Position numbers and translations under genes: made by a program. The notes under the pieces are model-generated. The model did not search any database, had not been told where the DNA came from, and worked only from the letters and a program-made list of their open reading frames with translations. 32,610 bases of DNA from BOG-933 sp037147415 (GTDB taxonomy: Bacteria > Pseudomonadota > Alphaproteobacteria > Azospirillales > Azospirillaceae). This document shows, one piece after another, positions 1 through 6,930 of the stretch. The stretch spans positions 1 to 32,610 of the forward strand of contig JBAWVF010000024.1 of assembly GCA_037147415.1 (NCBI GenBank). The letters are read 5' to 3'. Each line of letters begins with the position of its first letter. The first letter of the stretch is position 1.

Positions 1-2
1 CC

Positions 3-254
3 GATGTCAATGAACTGAAGACGGGACAGGCCGAACTCCGGGCCGATGTCAATGAACTGAAGACGGGACAGGCCGAACTCCGGGCCGATGTCAATGAGCT
101 TCGCGCCGACGTCAGTCAGCTGAAGACGGGACAGGCCGAGCTTCGCGCCGATGTCAATGAGCTTCGCGCCGATGTCAATGAACTGAAGACGGGACAGGCC
201 GAGCTTCGCGCCGATGTCAATGAGCTGAAGACGGGACAGGCCGAGCTTCGCGCC
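3..254 (+). repeat. 21/42-bp in-frame tandem repeat array
   Basis: Seven units follow directly: 42 bp at 3-44, 42 bp at 45-86, 21 bp at 87-107, 42 bp at 108-149, 21 bp at 150-170, 42 bp at 171-212 and 42 bp at 213-254. Copies are nearly identical at DNA level, with differences mainly at synonymous positions (CTC CGG versus CTT CGC). All units are multiples of 21 bp, which keeps the heptad phase. The array runs off the left window edge. Confidence 0.9.
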
Positions 255-359
255 GATGTCAGTCAACTGAAAGTGGGCCAACAACAAATTATTACGACGA
301 TGAACGATAATTTCATGATGCTTTTTAAGCTGCTAAAAAAAGATCCGACTGCTGTGTAA
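3..359 (+). CDS. Coiled-coil tandem-repeat protein, 3' end only
   Basis: An open frame enters from the left edge with no start codon in the window and ends at TAA 357-359, leaving 118 visible codons. Residues 1-84 are built only from a 14-residue unit (DVNELKTGQAELRA) and its 7-residue half (DVNELRA), in the order 14,14,7,14,7,14,14, with DVSQL variants. The spacing is strictly heptad, with V/L at the hydrophobic positions, so a long coiled coil is expected. The tail after about residue 85 is non-repetitive (ends LLKKDPTAV) and could be a capping helix. There is no signal peptide or membrane segment in the visible part. I do not recognise a family. Similar heptad-rich proteins of unknown function are common in bacteria. 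The function is unknown; the reading frame itself is well supported by the repeat periodicity. Confidence 0.75.
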   Translation, partial: DVNELKTGQAELRADVNELKTGQAELRADVNELRADVSQLKTGQAELRADVNELRADVNELKTGQAELRADVNELKTGQAELRADVSQLKVGQQQIITTMNDNFMMLFKLLKKDPTAV

Positions 360-398
360 CAGGCTCGGCTTCCGAACTCATTTGCCGAGGCACCTCAT

Positions 399-2462
399 TT
401 GCTGGAATCGTCTGGAATGCTCGATCGCTGGTCCGATAGTGACGCCGCCCGCCTGACCGAACAATTCGCCCGCCAGGAGATTCCCGAGGATATCGCCCTC
501 CGGGTTTACAGCGCGCGCCTGCTCGGCCGCGAGCCGCGACTGGTTCTGCATGGCGGCGGCAACGTCTCGATTAAGACGATGACGACCGATTTGCTCGGCG
601 ACCCGACCGAAATATTGCATATCAAGGGCAGCGGCTGCGACATGGCCATGATCGAGCCGGCAGGCCTACCCGCGGTCCGCTTGGCGCCGTTGCGGCGGAT
701 GCGCGCTTTGACAAGCTTGTCCGACATGGCGATGGTCAATCTGACGCGCACCAATCTATTGGATGCCGGCTCGCCCGCACCGTCGGTTGAAATTCTGCTG
801 CACGCTTTTCTGCCGCACAAATTTGTCGATCACACCCATTCGGAGGCCGTGCTGGCGCTAAGCGCCCGGCCGGACGGCGATGCCTTGTGCCGCGAAACCT
901 TCGGTCCCCGCGCGGCGCTGGTGCCTTATGTCATGTCGGGCCTGCCGCTGGCCCGCCGCGCTGCCGAAATTTATGAGGCAAACCCGGAGGTCGAGGGGCT
1001 GATCCTGCTCAAGCACGGTATTTTAACCTTCGGTGCCACCGCTCGCGAGGCCTACGAACGGATGGTTGCGCTGGTCGGCTTGGCCGAGAACCGACTCGCC
1101 CACAATCGCAAAGCCTTCATCCCGGCTAAGATGCCCGCCACCCTCCCGGCGCTTGCCGATATTGCCCCGATCCTGCGCGGTGTATTAGCCGAAGAGCGCG
1201 GCGACGGCGATTGGCGCCGTCCGATCCTCGATTTCCGAACTTCTCCTGAAATTACTGCCTATATCGGCGGGGCCGAACTGGAGCGTTACGGCACGGCCGG
1301 GGTGGTGCCGCCCGACCATGTCATCCGCGCTAAACCCTGGCCGATGATCGTACACGCGCCGAACGAAAATCCGGAAGCGTTCAAAGCCGCGGCCCGCACG
1401 GCAATGGCCGCGTTTACCGAGCGTTATCGTGCCTATTTCGCCCGTCATAACACGCCCGACGCTCCCAAAACCGCGCTCGACCCGGTGCCGGGGGTCATCC
1501 TGGTACCCGGACTCGGGCTGTTCGGGATCGGACCTTGTTCCCACAGCGCCGCCATCGCCGCGGACTTTGCCGAATCGGCGGTACGAACGGTGACAGACGC
1601 CGAGGCCACCGGCCGTTACGAGCCGGTCTCCGAAGCTGATCTGTTCGAGATGGAATACTGGTCGCTGGAGCAGGCCAAGCTCGGTAGCAAAACCGCTAAA
1701 CCGCTGGCCGGTCAGGTCGTGCTGATCACCGGAGGCGCCGGCACCATCGGCACCGCCACCGGAGCCGCCTTCCTGGCCGAGGGCGCCGAGATCGTGCTGG
1801 TCGACCTTGATCAGGCCGCGGCCGAGACCGCCGCCGCGACGCTCGGTCCGCGCACGCTCGGACTTCAGGCCGACGTGACCCGACCGGAACAAATCCGGGC
1901 GGTGTTCGACCGTGCCTGCGCGCGCTTCGGCGGAGTCGATATCGTGGTCTCAAATGCCGGGATCGCGCTTCAGGGCCGAATCGGCGATCTGCCCGACGAG
2001 GTGCTGCGGCGCAGTTTCGAAATCAACTTTTTTGCGCACCAAACCGTGTCACAAAACGCGGTACGGGTGATGCGACTTCAGGGCACCGGCGGCGCGCTGC
2101 TTTATAATGTCTCCAAGCAAGCGGTTAATCCCGGCCCGGATTTCGGCGCCTACGGCCTGCCCAAAGCCGCAACCCTGTTCCTGGTCCGCCAATATGCGCT
2201 TGATCATGGCCGCGACGGCATCCGGGCCAACGCGGTTAATGCCGATCGTATTCGGGGCGGCATGCTGACCGCGGAGATGATCGCCGCCCGGTCGAAGGCG
2301 CGCGGCCTGGGCGAGCGCGATTACATGGCCGGCAATCTGCTGTCGCGGGAAGTGACGGCCGAGGATGTCGCGCAGGCTTTCGTTCATCAGGCTTTGGCGT
2401 TAAAGACTACCGCCAGCGTCACCACTGTCGATGGGGGCAACATTGCCGCCGCTCTCCGCTGA
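399..2462 (+). CDS. Bifunctional class II aldolase / short-chain dehydrogenase
   Basis: The 687-residue product has two domains. The N-terminal half is class II aldolase/adducin-like, with the phosphate-loop motif HGGGNVSIK at 51-59 and the metal-binding HTH at 145-147. The C-terminal part is an NAD(P)-dependent short-chain dehydrogenase, with the Rossmann motif GGAGTIG at 445-451 and a catalytic triad read as S572, Y585 and K589 (YGLPK). Length and order match the family annotated as bifunctional aldolase/short-chain dehydrogenase, some members of which are rhamnulose-1-phosphate aldolase/lactaldehyde dehydrogenase. Such enzymes split a ketose phosphate and oxidise the released aldehyde. The sugar used here cannot be told; no rhamnose genes are nearby. 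The start is TTG 399 with GAGG at 387-390; an in-frame ATG at 417 is the alternative. The 3' end overlaps cobS by 32 bp. Confidence 0.88.
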   Translation: MLESSGMLDRWSDSDAARLTEQFARQEIPEDIALRVYSARLLGREPRLVLHGGGNVSIKTMTTDLLGDPTEILHIKGSGCDMAMIEPAGLPAVRLAPLRRMRALTSLSDMAMVNLTRTNLLDAGSPAPSVEILLHAFLPHKFVDHTHSEAVLALSARPDGDALCRETFGPRAALVPYVMSGLPLARRAAEIYEANPEVEGLILLKHGILTFGATAREAYERMVALVGLAENRLAHNRKAFIPAKMPATLPALADIAPILRGVLAEERGDGDWRRPILDFRTSPEITAYIGGAELERYGTAGVVPPDHVIRAKPWPMIVHAPNENPEAFKAAARTAMAAFTERYRAYFARHNTPDAPKTALDPVPGVILVPGLGLFGIGPCSHSAAIAADFAESAVRTVTDAEATGRYEPVSEADLFEMEYWSLEQAKLGSKTAKPLAGQVVLITGGAGTIGTATGAAFLAEGAEIVLVDLDQAAAETAAATLGPRTLGLQADVTRPEQIRAVFDRACARFGGVDIVVSNAGIALQGRIGDLPDEVLRRSFEINFFAHQTVSQNAVRVMRLQGTGGALLYNVSKQAVNPGPDFGAYGLPKAATLFLVRQYALDHGRDGIRANAVNADRIRGGMLTAEMIAARSKARGLGERDYMAGNLLSREVTAEDVAQAFVHQALALKTTASVTTVDGGNIAAALR

Positions 2463-3291
2463 ACCGCCGGCCACTGAACCACCTGTTATCGAGGTTTCGC
2501 CCTTTCCTCAGCCCTCCGGGGCACCGGATCCGCTGGCACCCTATCGCCCTATCCTGGAGGCGATCCGCGCCGCCGCAGTCTTTCTGACTCGGCTGCCGGT
2601 CCCCCCGCCAGAGCCTTATACGCCGGAATTATTCGGGCGTGCCTTCGGCTGGTTTCCGCTGATCGGGGCCGGGCTGGGTCTTGCCGCCGGCATCCTTTAC
2701 GGACTGCTCGGTTGGTTCGGGGTGCCGGTGCCGGTGGTTGCCGTGCTGATTGTCGCCCTCCTGATCGGGGTGACCGGGGCACTTCACGAAGACGGACTGG
2801 CCGACACCGCCGATGGGCTGGGCGGCGGCGGTGACCGCGAACGCAAGCTCGACATCATGCGCGACAGCCGGATCGGGGTTTATGGTTGCCTTGCCCTGGT
2901 GCTTTGTGTCGGGCTGCGGATTGCCGTGCTGGCCAGTCTGTCCGGCACCCGCGCCGCCATCGTCGCGCTTGTGGTGTCGGCAACCTTATCGCGCGCCGCC
3001 ATGGTGGTGATGAGTTATCGGCTGCCCCCCGCCCGAACCGACGGATTATCGGCCACCCTTGGCACGCCACCACGAAACGCCCTGTTGATCGCGCTCGGCT
3101 CGGCTATCGGGATCGCCGCCTTGTTCCTCGGCATGAAGGCGTTGCCGGTGCTGGCGATTGCCGCCGCCGCGACCTTCGGCATGATGAGATTGGCCACACA
3201 CCATGTCGGCGGCCGGACCGGCGATCTGGTCGGCGCAACGCAACAAGTGGTCGAACTGGCCATGCTCGTGCTTTTGGTGAGCGGACGATGA
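2431..3291 (+). CDS. cobS: Adenosylcobinamide-GDP ribazoletransferase (cobalamin synthase)
   Basis: This membrane enzyme joins adenosylcobinamide-GDP and alpha-ribazole (or its phosphate), the last assembly step of the cobalamin nucleotide loop. The 286-residue product carries the family hallmark HEDGLADTADG at 119-129, followed by MRDSRIGVYG at 143-152, with several hydrophobic segments (about 75-115, 153-180, 205-240, 265-283) expected to span the inner membrane. The first 45 residues are a proline-rich extension not needed by the family, so the true start may lie downstream of ATG 2431, for example TTG 2443. The gene overlaps the upstream aldolase gene by 32 bp and the downstream phosphatase by ATGA, so translational coupling is likely. 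Also called cobV in aerobic-pathway nomenclature. Confidence 0.93.
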   Translation: MGATLPPLSAEPPATEPPVIEVSPFPQPSGAPDPLAPYRPILEAIRAAAVFLTRLPVPPPEPYTPELFGRAFGWFPLIGAGLGLAAGILYGLLGWFGVPVPVVAVLIVALLIGVTGALHEDGLADTADGLGGGGDRERKLDIMRDSRIGVYGCLALVLCVGLRIAVLASLSGTRAAIVALVVSATLSRAAMVVMSYRLPPARTDGLSATLGTPPRNALLIALGSAIGIAALFLGMKALPVLAIAAAATFGMMRLATHHVGGRTGDLVGATQQVVELAMLVLLVSGR

Positions 3292-3935
3292 CGGTCACGA
3301 CCCGCTGGTGGTGGATCAGGCATGCTCCGGTGGTCAATCACAGCGGACGCATTTACGGCCATACCGATGTCGACTGCGATACCGGCAACACCCGGCTGTC
3401 GCGCGCCCTGGCCCAAATGCTGCCCGCCCGTCCGGTGCTGGTGGTGACACCCTTGCGCCGGACCGCACGCACGCTGGAAGCAATCCTGGCCGAACGAACC
3501 GCCAAGCCGGTCGACTCGCCGGAACCTTTGCCGGAGTTTCTGATCGAACCCGATCTGAGGGAGCAGCATTTCGGCGCTTGGACCGGCATGACTCATGCCG
3601 AAGTTGCCCGTCAACGCGGCGCCGAGGCGCACCGGTTCTGGATCAGCCCGGCGCACGAACGGCCCGAGGGCGGGGAAAGCTTTGCCGACGTCGTGGACCG
3701 GGTCGGCCACGCGGTCGCCCGTTTATCGGCGAAGCATGCCGGACGCGATATCGTCGTGGTGGCTCATGGCGGCTCGATCCGCGCAGCACTGGCGATTGCG
3801 CTCGGGGTCGATCCCGAAACCGCCCTGCGTTTCAGCGTGTTCAATCAGTCGCTGACCCGCATCGACCATATCGCTCCCGGCGATGGCTCCCCGGCAGTCT
3901 GGCGCATCGAATCGGTGAATATGGTGCCGTATTAA
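3288..3935 (+). CDS. cobC: Histidine phosphatase family protein, probable alpha-ribazole phosphatase
   Basis: The 215-residue product is a phosphoglycerate-mutase-like histidine phosphatase. The phosphohistidine motif RHAP is at 11-14, with the second arginine in TPLRR near 57-58, the acid residue E92 in LREQHFGAWTG, and the second histidine H160 in VAHGGS. Alpha-ribazole-5'-phosphate phosphatase (CobC) removes the phosphate before or after the CobS reaction. The start ATG 3288 overlaps the cobS stop as ATGA, and this coupling to cobS is the main reason for choosing CobC over a generic histidine phosphatase. Longer in-frame upstream readings lie inside cobS and are not credible. The fold is certain; the substrate is inferred from context. 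Confidence 0.82.
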   Translation: MTVTTRWWWIRHAPVVNHSGRIYGHTDVDCDTGNTRLSRALAQMLPARPVLVVTPLRRTARTLEAILAERTAKPVDSPEPLPEFLIEPDLREQHFGAWTGMTHAEVARQRGAEAHRFWISPAHERPEGGESFADVVDRVGHAVARLSAKHAGRDIVVVAHGGSIRAALAIALGVDPETALRFSVFNQSLTRIDHIAPGDGSPAVWRIESVNMVPY

Positions 3936-3972
3936 TCGAATTCCGTTGGCGCAGACGGCTAAGGGCTGGCTC

Positions 3973-4248
3973 TCAACGCCAGTGACGATGGGACCCGTGG
4001 TACCCGTGGTATCCGTGGTATCCGTGGTATTCGCCGAAGCCGAAAACCGGGGCCACCACCACCGGCGCCGGCGCCGGCGCTACATAACCGTACGCACCGG
4101 GATAGCCGTATGCACCGGGATAGTCGGGATATCCGCTGTAGGCCGGATAGGCCGGATAGGCCGGATAGACGGCGCAGCCCGATAAGGCCCCCGATAAGGC
4201 CCCCGATAAGGCCAAGGTGATAAGCGCAAAAACTCCGGTCCTGCTCAT
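3973..4248 (-). CDS. Small repeat-rich lipoprotein
   Basis: The 91-residue product starts at ATG 4248, behind a GGGGGA ribosome-binding site. A hydrophobic signal ends in the lipobox LSGC with the lipidated cysteine at residue 25, so export and lipid anchoring are expected. The mature part is low complexity: YPA triplets, two YPGAYG units, a short AP-V stretch, then four YHG triplets and a basic end (SHRHWR). Even the signal peptide contains three SGAL units. Tyr/Gly/Pro/His-rich small lipoproteins are widespread in proteobacteria with no defined function. The gene is convergent with the cobC-like gene, 37 bp apart. A longer frame starting at 4356 would bury the signal peptide and is rejected. 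Confidence 0.75.
   Translation of the reverse strand: MSRTGVFALITLALSGALSGALSGCAVYPAYPAYPAYSGYPDYPGAYGYPGAYGYVAPAPAPVVVAPVFGFGEYHGYHGYHGYHGSHRHWR
3994..4029 (-). repeat. 9-bp tandem repeat coding YHG, four copies
   Basis: Four 9-bp units (CCCGTGGTA twice, TCCGTGGTA twice on the plus strand) encode YHG repeats near the C-terminus of the lipoprotein. Confidence 0.9.
4088..4167 (-). repeat. 18-bp and 9-bp tandem repeats in lipoprotein gene
   Basis: Two 18-bp units at 4088-4105 and 4106-4123 (one difference) encode YPGAYG. Three exact 9-bp units GGCCGGATA at 4141-4167 encode YPA triplets. Confidence 0.88.
4179..4214 (-). repeat. 12-bp tandem repeat in signal peptide (SGAL), three copies
   Basis: Units at 4179-4190, 4191-4202 and 4203-4214 (CCGATAAGGCCC, the last copy ending in A) encode the three SGAL-like blocks directly before the lipobox cysteine. 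Confidence 0.88.
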
Positions 4249-4496
4249 GATGGTATCCCCCGCTTGCTCTATAACACTATCAACACACGGGTCGTCGAAT
4301 TGTTCCCCTCGAATGATGCATATCAGCCTGCTGAAAAACAGGGATGAATTTAACACTGTTACAATCCGTTACTATAAATAACACACCGCCTGAATGCTGA
4401 CACGACTGTTAACAAACTTACCCGGAATTACTTCTGATCCTGTCTGCTCCCTGCAAGCATTTACAGTTATCGGCAGATTCTGCACGATTTATTGAA

Positions 4497-4533
4497 AGAA
4501 CAGGCAGATTTTTCCTGTTCTGTATTATTTTTT
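4497..4533 (+). terminator. Hairpin followed by T-rich tract
   Basis: AGAACAGG at 4497-4504 pairs perfectly with CCTGTTCT at 4514-4521 (8 bp, 9-nt loop), followed by a T-rich tail with six T at 4528-4533. This has the form of an intrinsic terminator on the plus strand. No plus-strand gene ends directly before it, so it may end a small RNA, act as an attenuator for the downstream small ORF, or be chance structure in AT-rich DNA. Confidence 0.4.
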
Positions 4534-4598
4534 CGTACCAAAGCCTCACAATATCAACGGCTTGGCGTCTGACCGGAATATTGCTGAAGGGTATTTGA

Positions 4599-4622
4599 GA
4601 GAGCCCTTTTTTGCCGGCTCTC
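4599..4622 (+). promoter_or_regulatory. Inverted repeat in leader of the 42-codon ORF
   Basis: GAGAGCC at 4599-4605 and GGCTCTC at 4616-4622 form a 7-bp perfect stem with a 10-nt pyrimidine-rich loop. It ends about 10 nt before the CGGAG ribosome-binding site of the small ORF. There is no T-tract after it, so a role as leader hairpin or protein-binding site is more likely than termination. Function is unproven. Confidence 0.35.
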
Positions 4623-4644
4623 CACCTCTCACGGAGAAAAACCC

Positions 4645-4773
4645 ATGTCCGTCAGCTCAATTTCCTCACCACCGCCTCCGGTCCAACAAGCACCTCAATC
4701 GCAGGGAACTTCGTCCGCTGTGAGCGCCGGCCATCATCACCGACACGGCAAGCCCGCCGGACAGACGGCCTGA
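4645..4773 (+). CDS. 42-residue small protein, Ser/Pro/Gln/His-rich
   Basis: The frame runs from ATG 4645 to TGA 4771-4773, with CGGAG at 4632-4636 spaced 8 nt from the start. The product begins MSVSSISSPPPPVQQ and contains a histidine cluster (GHHHRHG) around residues 29-35. There is no hydrophobic segment, so it is probably a soluble, disordered, cationic peptide. Short Ser-rich N-termini of the MSVSSISS type occur in alphaproteobacterial hypothetical proteins, but I cannot name a family. It is convergent with the alpha/beta hydrolase gene, 53 bp away. It overlaps no other credible gene. Evidence is limited to the ribosome-binding site and its isolation in a non-coding gap, so it could be spurious. 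Confidence 0.5.
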   Translation: MSVSSISSPPPPVQQAPQSQGTSSAVSAGHHHRHGKPAGQTA

Positions 4774-4826
4774 ATGAAGTCGGTTATTCGAAGGCGCGAG
4801 GCTCAGTTCATGTCAAGTCCATCCTG

Positions 4827-5600
4827 TCAGGTACAGCGACACGAATTGAGCCTTGCGGCCATCTTTTCCACCGTTCGACAAATCAGCGCGAGATCCTGAT
4901 CGCGCGACAGACGATGGTCACCGTCCTTGATCAAGGTCAGCCGGACATCGGGCGAACTCAGACGCTCGACCAGCCGGACACTGGTTACCCACGGCACGTC
5001 CACGTCGCACATGCCATGGAGCAACCGGACCGGACCGGTGAACGGAAGCGGGCCGCGCAAGACCAGATGGCGCCGTGCCTCATCGATCAAAGCCAGCGTA
5101 ATCGGATCCGAGTCTGCGGAATAGTCGGAGCCCAACGCAATCTTGCCGGTATCCAGCAACGTTATCCGCTGTTCGGGGTTCAGCGTGCCCCAAATCAAAT
5201 CTTCGGTGAAATCGGGGGCGGAGGCGATCCCGACCATGCCGGCCACCCGTTCCGGCCGCGACAGGGCCAGCAACAACATGATCCAGGCCCCCATCGAGGA
5301 GCCGACCAGAATCTGCGGTCCCTCCGTCGCCTTATCCAGCACCTGACGGGCATCTTCGGCCCATTGACCGATAGTTCCATCCGTAAAGGAGCCGCTGGAC
5401 GCACCATGCCCTTGATAATCGAAGCGCACGAAAGCCCGCCCGGCGGCGCGCGCCGCGGCTTCCAAAGCCAGCGCCTTGGTCCCCGTCATATCCGACTGAA
5501 AGCCGCCGCAAAAGATAATGCCGGGGCCGCGTCCCTCCGATCGGTGAAAAGCTATGGTAGCCGTACCCGTTGACAGACTATGGTGCGCTCGTTCCGCCAT
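4827..5600 (-). CDS. Alpha/beta hydrolase
   Basis: The 257-residue product is a serine hydrolase of the alpha/beta fold. The nucleophile elbow is GSSMG at 100-104 with S102 as nucleophile; the likely acid is D199 (HGMCDVDVP) and the base H229 (DGDHRLS). The oxyanion-loop region reads FCGGFQSDMTG near 30-40. The DYQGHGASSG segment and overall length resemble the ABHD10-like thioesterase/esterase group found in alphaproteobacteria; the substrate is unknown. There is no signal peptide, so it is cytoplasmic. It is divergent from the glycosyltransferase gene with 23 bp between annotated starts, so at least one promoter must lie inside a neighbouring coding region. A 320-codon frame on the opposite strand is a shadow of this gene. 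Confidence 0.85.
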   Translation of the reverse strand: MAERAHHSLSTGTATIAFHRSEGRGPGIIFCGGFQSDMTGTKALALEAAARAAGRAFVRFDYQGHGASSGSFTDGTIGQWAEDARQVLDKATEGPQILVGSSMGAWIMLLLALSRPERVAGMVGIASAPDFTEDLIWGTLNPEQRITLLDTGKIALGSDYSADSDPITLALIDEARRHLVLRGPLPFTGPVRLLHGMCDVDVPWVTSVRLVERLSSPDVRLTLIKDGDHRLSRDQDLALICRTVEKMAARLNSCRCT

Positions 5601-5623
5601 GAACGGATACCTCCGGGATCGAG

Positions 5624-6850
5624 ATGGGAATGGACAGAGGCGTACACATTAACAGCATGGACCCGTCCTGGGGCAAGTCGGAGCAACCCCGGCCCCCGGC
5701 CCCGGCCCCAACTCCGCCGGTAGTGTTGCAGGTTCTGCCCAGCCTGACCACCGGCGGGGCCGAGCGCGGCTGCATCGACGTCGCGGTTGCCCTGGCTGCG
5801 GCCGGGGCCGGACCTTTGGTCGCCTCGACCGGCGGCGCGATGACCCGGGAACTCGACCGGGCCGGGGTTGAGCATCTCAAGCTGTCGCTGGCCAGCAAGA
5901 ATCCCTTGCGCATCTACCGCAATGCCGCGTTGCTGGAGAACATCATCCGCGAGCGCGGCGTTGAGATCGTCCATGCCCGCTCGCGTGCTCCGGCCTGGAG
6001 CGCTTGGCTGGCCGCGCGCCGCACCGGCGTGCGCTTCATGACCACCTTTCATGCGCCTTATAATTTCTCAGGCCCGATCAAGCGCGCCTACAACAGCGTG
6101 ATGGCCAAGGGCGAGCGCATCATCGCGATTTCCGAGTTCGTGCGCAGCCATATCCTCGAAAACTATGAGGTGGATCCGGAGCGGATCCGGGTGATTCACC
6201 GTGGCATCGACCGGGCGATCTTCGCGCCCGACCGGGTTACCCAATCGCGCGTGGTTCAGTTGGTCCGCAACTGGCAATTGCCCGAAGACCGCCCGGTGAT
6301 TCTGCTGCCCGGACGGCTGACCCGCTGGAAGGGGCAAATCGATCTGATCGACGCCCTGGCCCTGCTCGGCCGCAAGGATGTTTGTTGCCTGCTGGTCGGC
6401 AGCGATCAGGGTCGCACCGGCTACCGTGCCGAGTTGGTCAAGCGCGCGGCTCAGCACAATCTCGGCGATGTCGTCCGCATCGTCGATCATTGCTCGGACA
6501 TGGCCGCGGCCTATGCGCTGGCGACCGTGGTGGTCTCCGCGTCGCGCGAGCCCGAAGCCTTCGGCCGCATCATCGTCGAGGCGCAAGCGATGGGCCGCCC
6601 GGTGATCGTCACCAATATCGGTGCGGTGACCGAAACCGTGGTCCCCGGCCTGACCGCCCGGGTGGTGCCGCCCTCCGACCCGGTAGCGCTGGCCGAGGCG
6701 CTGGCCGCAACCCTGGCCATGAGCACCGAAGACCGGGCCGCGCTGGCCGAGCGCGCGATGGCCCATGTTGCCAAAGGGTTCAGCAAGGAACAAATGTGCC
6801 GGGAGACCCTGGCCGTCTATCGCGAACTGGCCGACAGCAAACGCGAGTAA
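5624..6850 (+). CDS. Glycosyltransferase family 4 protein
   Basis: The 408-residue product has the two-Rossmann GT-B architecture of retaining GT4 enzymes. The N-terminal domain begins around residue 32 (VVLQVLPSLTTGGAERG, with the GGAER acceptor-side loop). The C-terminal domain has GRLTRWKG near 232-239 and the E-x7-E sugar-nucleotide motif with E311 and E319 (EPEAFGRIIVEA). It probably transfers a hexose from a nucleotide donor to a lipid or lipopolysaccharide core acceptor at the cytoplasmic face of the inner membrane; donor and acceptor are not deducible. The first 30 residues are proline-rich and the start is uncertain: ATG 5624, 5630 or 5657, the last with GAGG at 5637-5640. No partner polysaccharide genes are visible. 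Confidence 0.87.
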   Translation: MGMDRGVHINSMDPSWGKSEQPRPPAPAPTPPVVLQVLPSLTTGGAERGCIDVAVALAAAGAGPLVASTGGAMTRELDRAGVEHLKLSLASKNPLRIYRNAALLENIIRERGVEIVHARSRAPAWSAWLAARRTGVRFMTTFHAPYNFSGPIKRAYNSVMAKGERIIAISEFVRSHILENYEVDPERIRVIHRGIDRAIFAPDRVTQSRVVQLVRNWQLPEDRPVILLPGRLTRWKGQIDLIDALALLGRKDVCCLLVGSDQGRTGYRAELVKRAAQHNLGDVVRIVDHCSDMAAAYALATVVVSASREPEAFGRIIVEAQAMGRPVIVTNIGAVTETVVPGLTARVVPPSDPVALAEALAATLAMSTEDRAALAERAMAHVAKGFSKEQMCRETLAVYRELADSKRE

Positions 6851-6930
6851 GACTAAATATGGCTTCGAACACCTGAATCTGGTAAACGCACGCTTGCAAC
6901 CCGTTGATCGGGCAAAGGGGAAGACGACCC

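Larger units (their letters stand above)
4249..4644. other. AT-richer non-coding stretch
   Basis: About 400 bp between the lipoprotein start (minus) and the 42-codon ORF (plus). Base composition is visibly lower in GC than the flanks, especially 4330-4560. No convincing protein was found apart from an 18-codon frame at about 4344 without a properly spaced ribosome-binding site. It holds two inverted repeats, described separately, and must contain the promoters of both flanking genes. Confidence 0.6.

Noticed and set aside
1..260. Possible CRISPR-like repeat array
   Set aside because: Units follow each other without unique spacers, are multiples of 21 bp and encode a continuous heptad protein.
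4344..4400. 18-codon frame in the AT-richer gap
   Set aside because: Its only purine-rich stretch touches the ATG, too close for a ribosome-binding site, and the peptide has no features.
4611..5573. Long 320-codon frame on plus
   Set aside because: Antisense to the alpha/beta hydrolase, which has an intact catalytic triad; the plus frame has no recognisable domain and starts before the better-supported 42-codon ORF in another frame.
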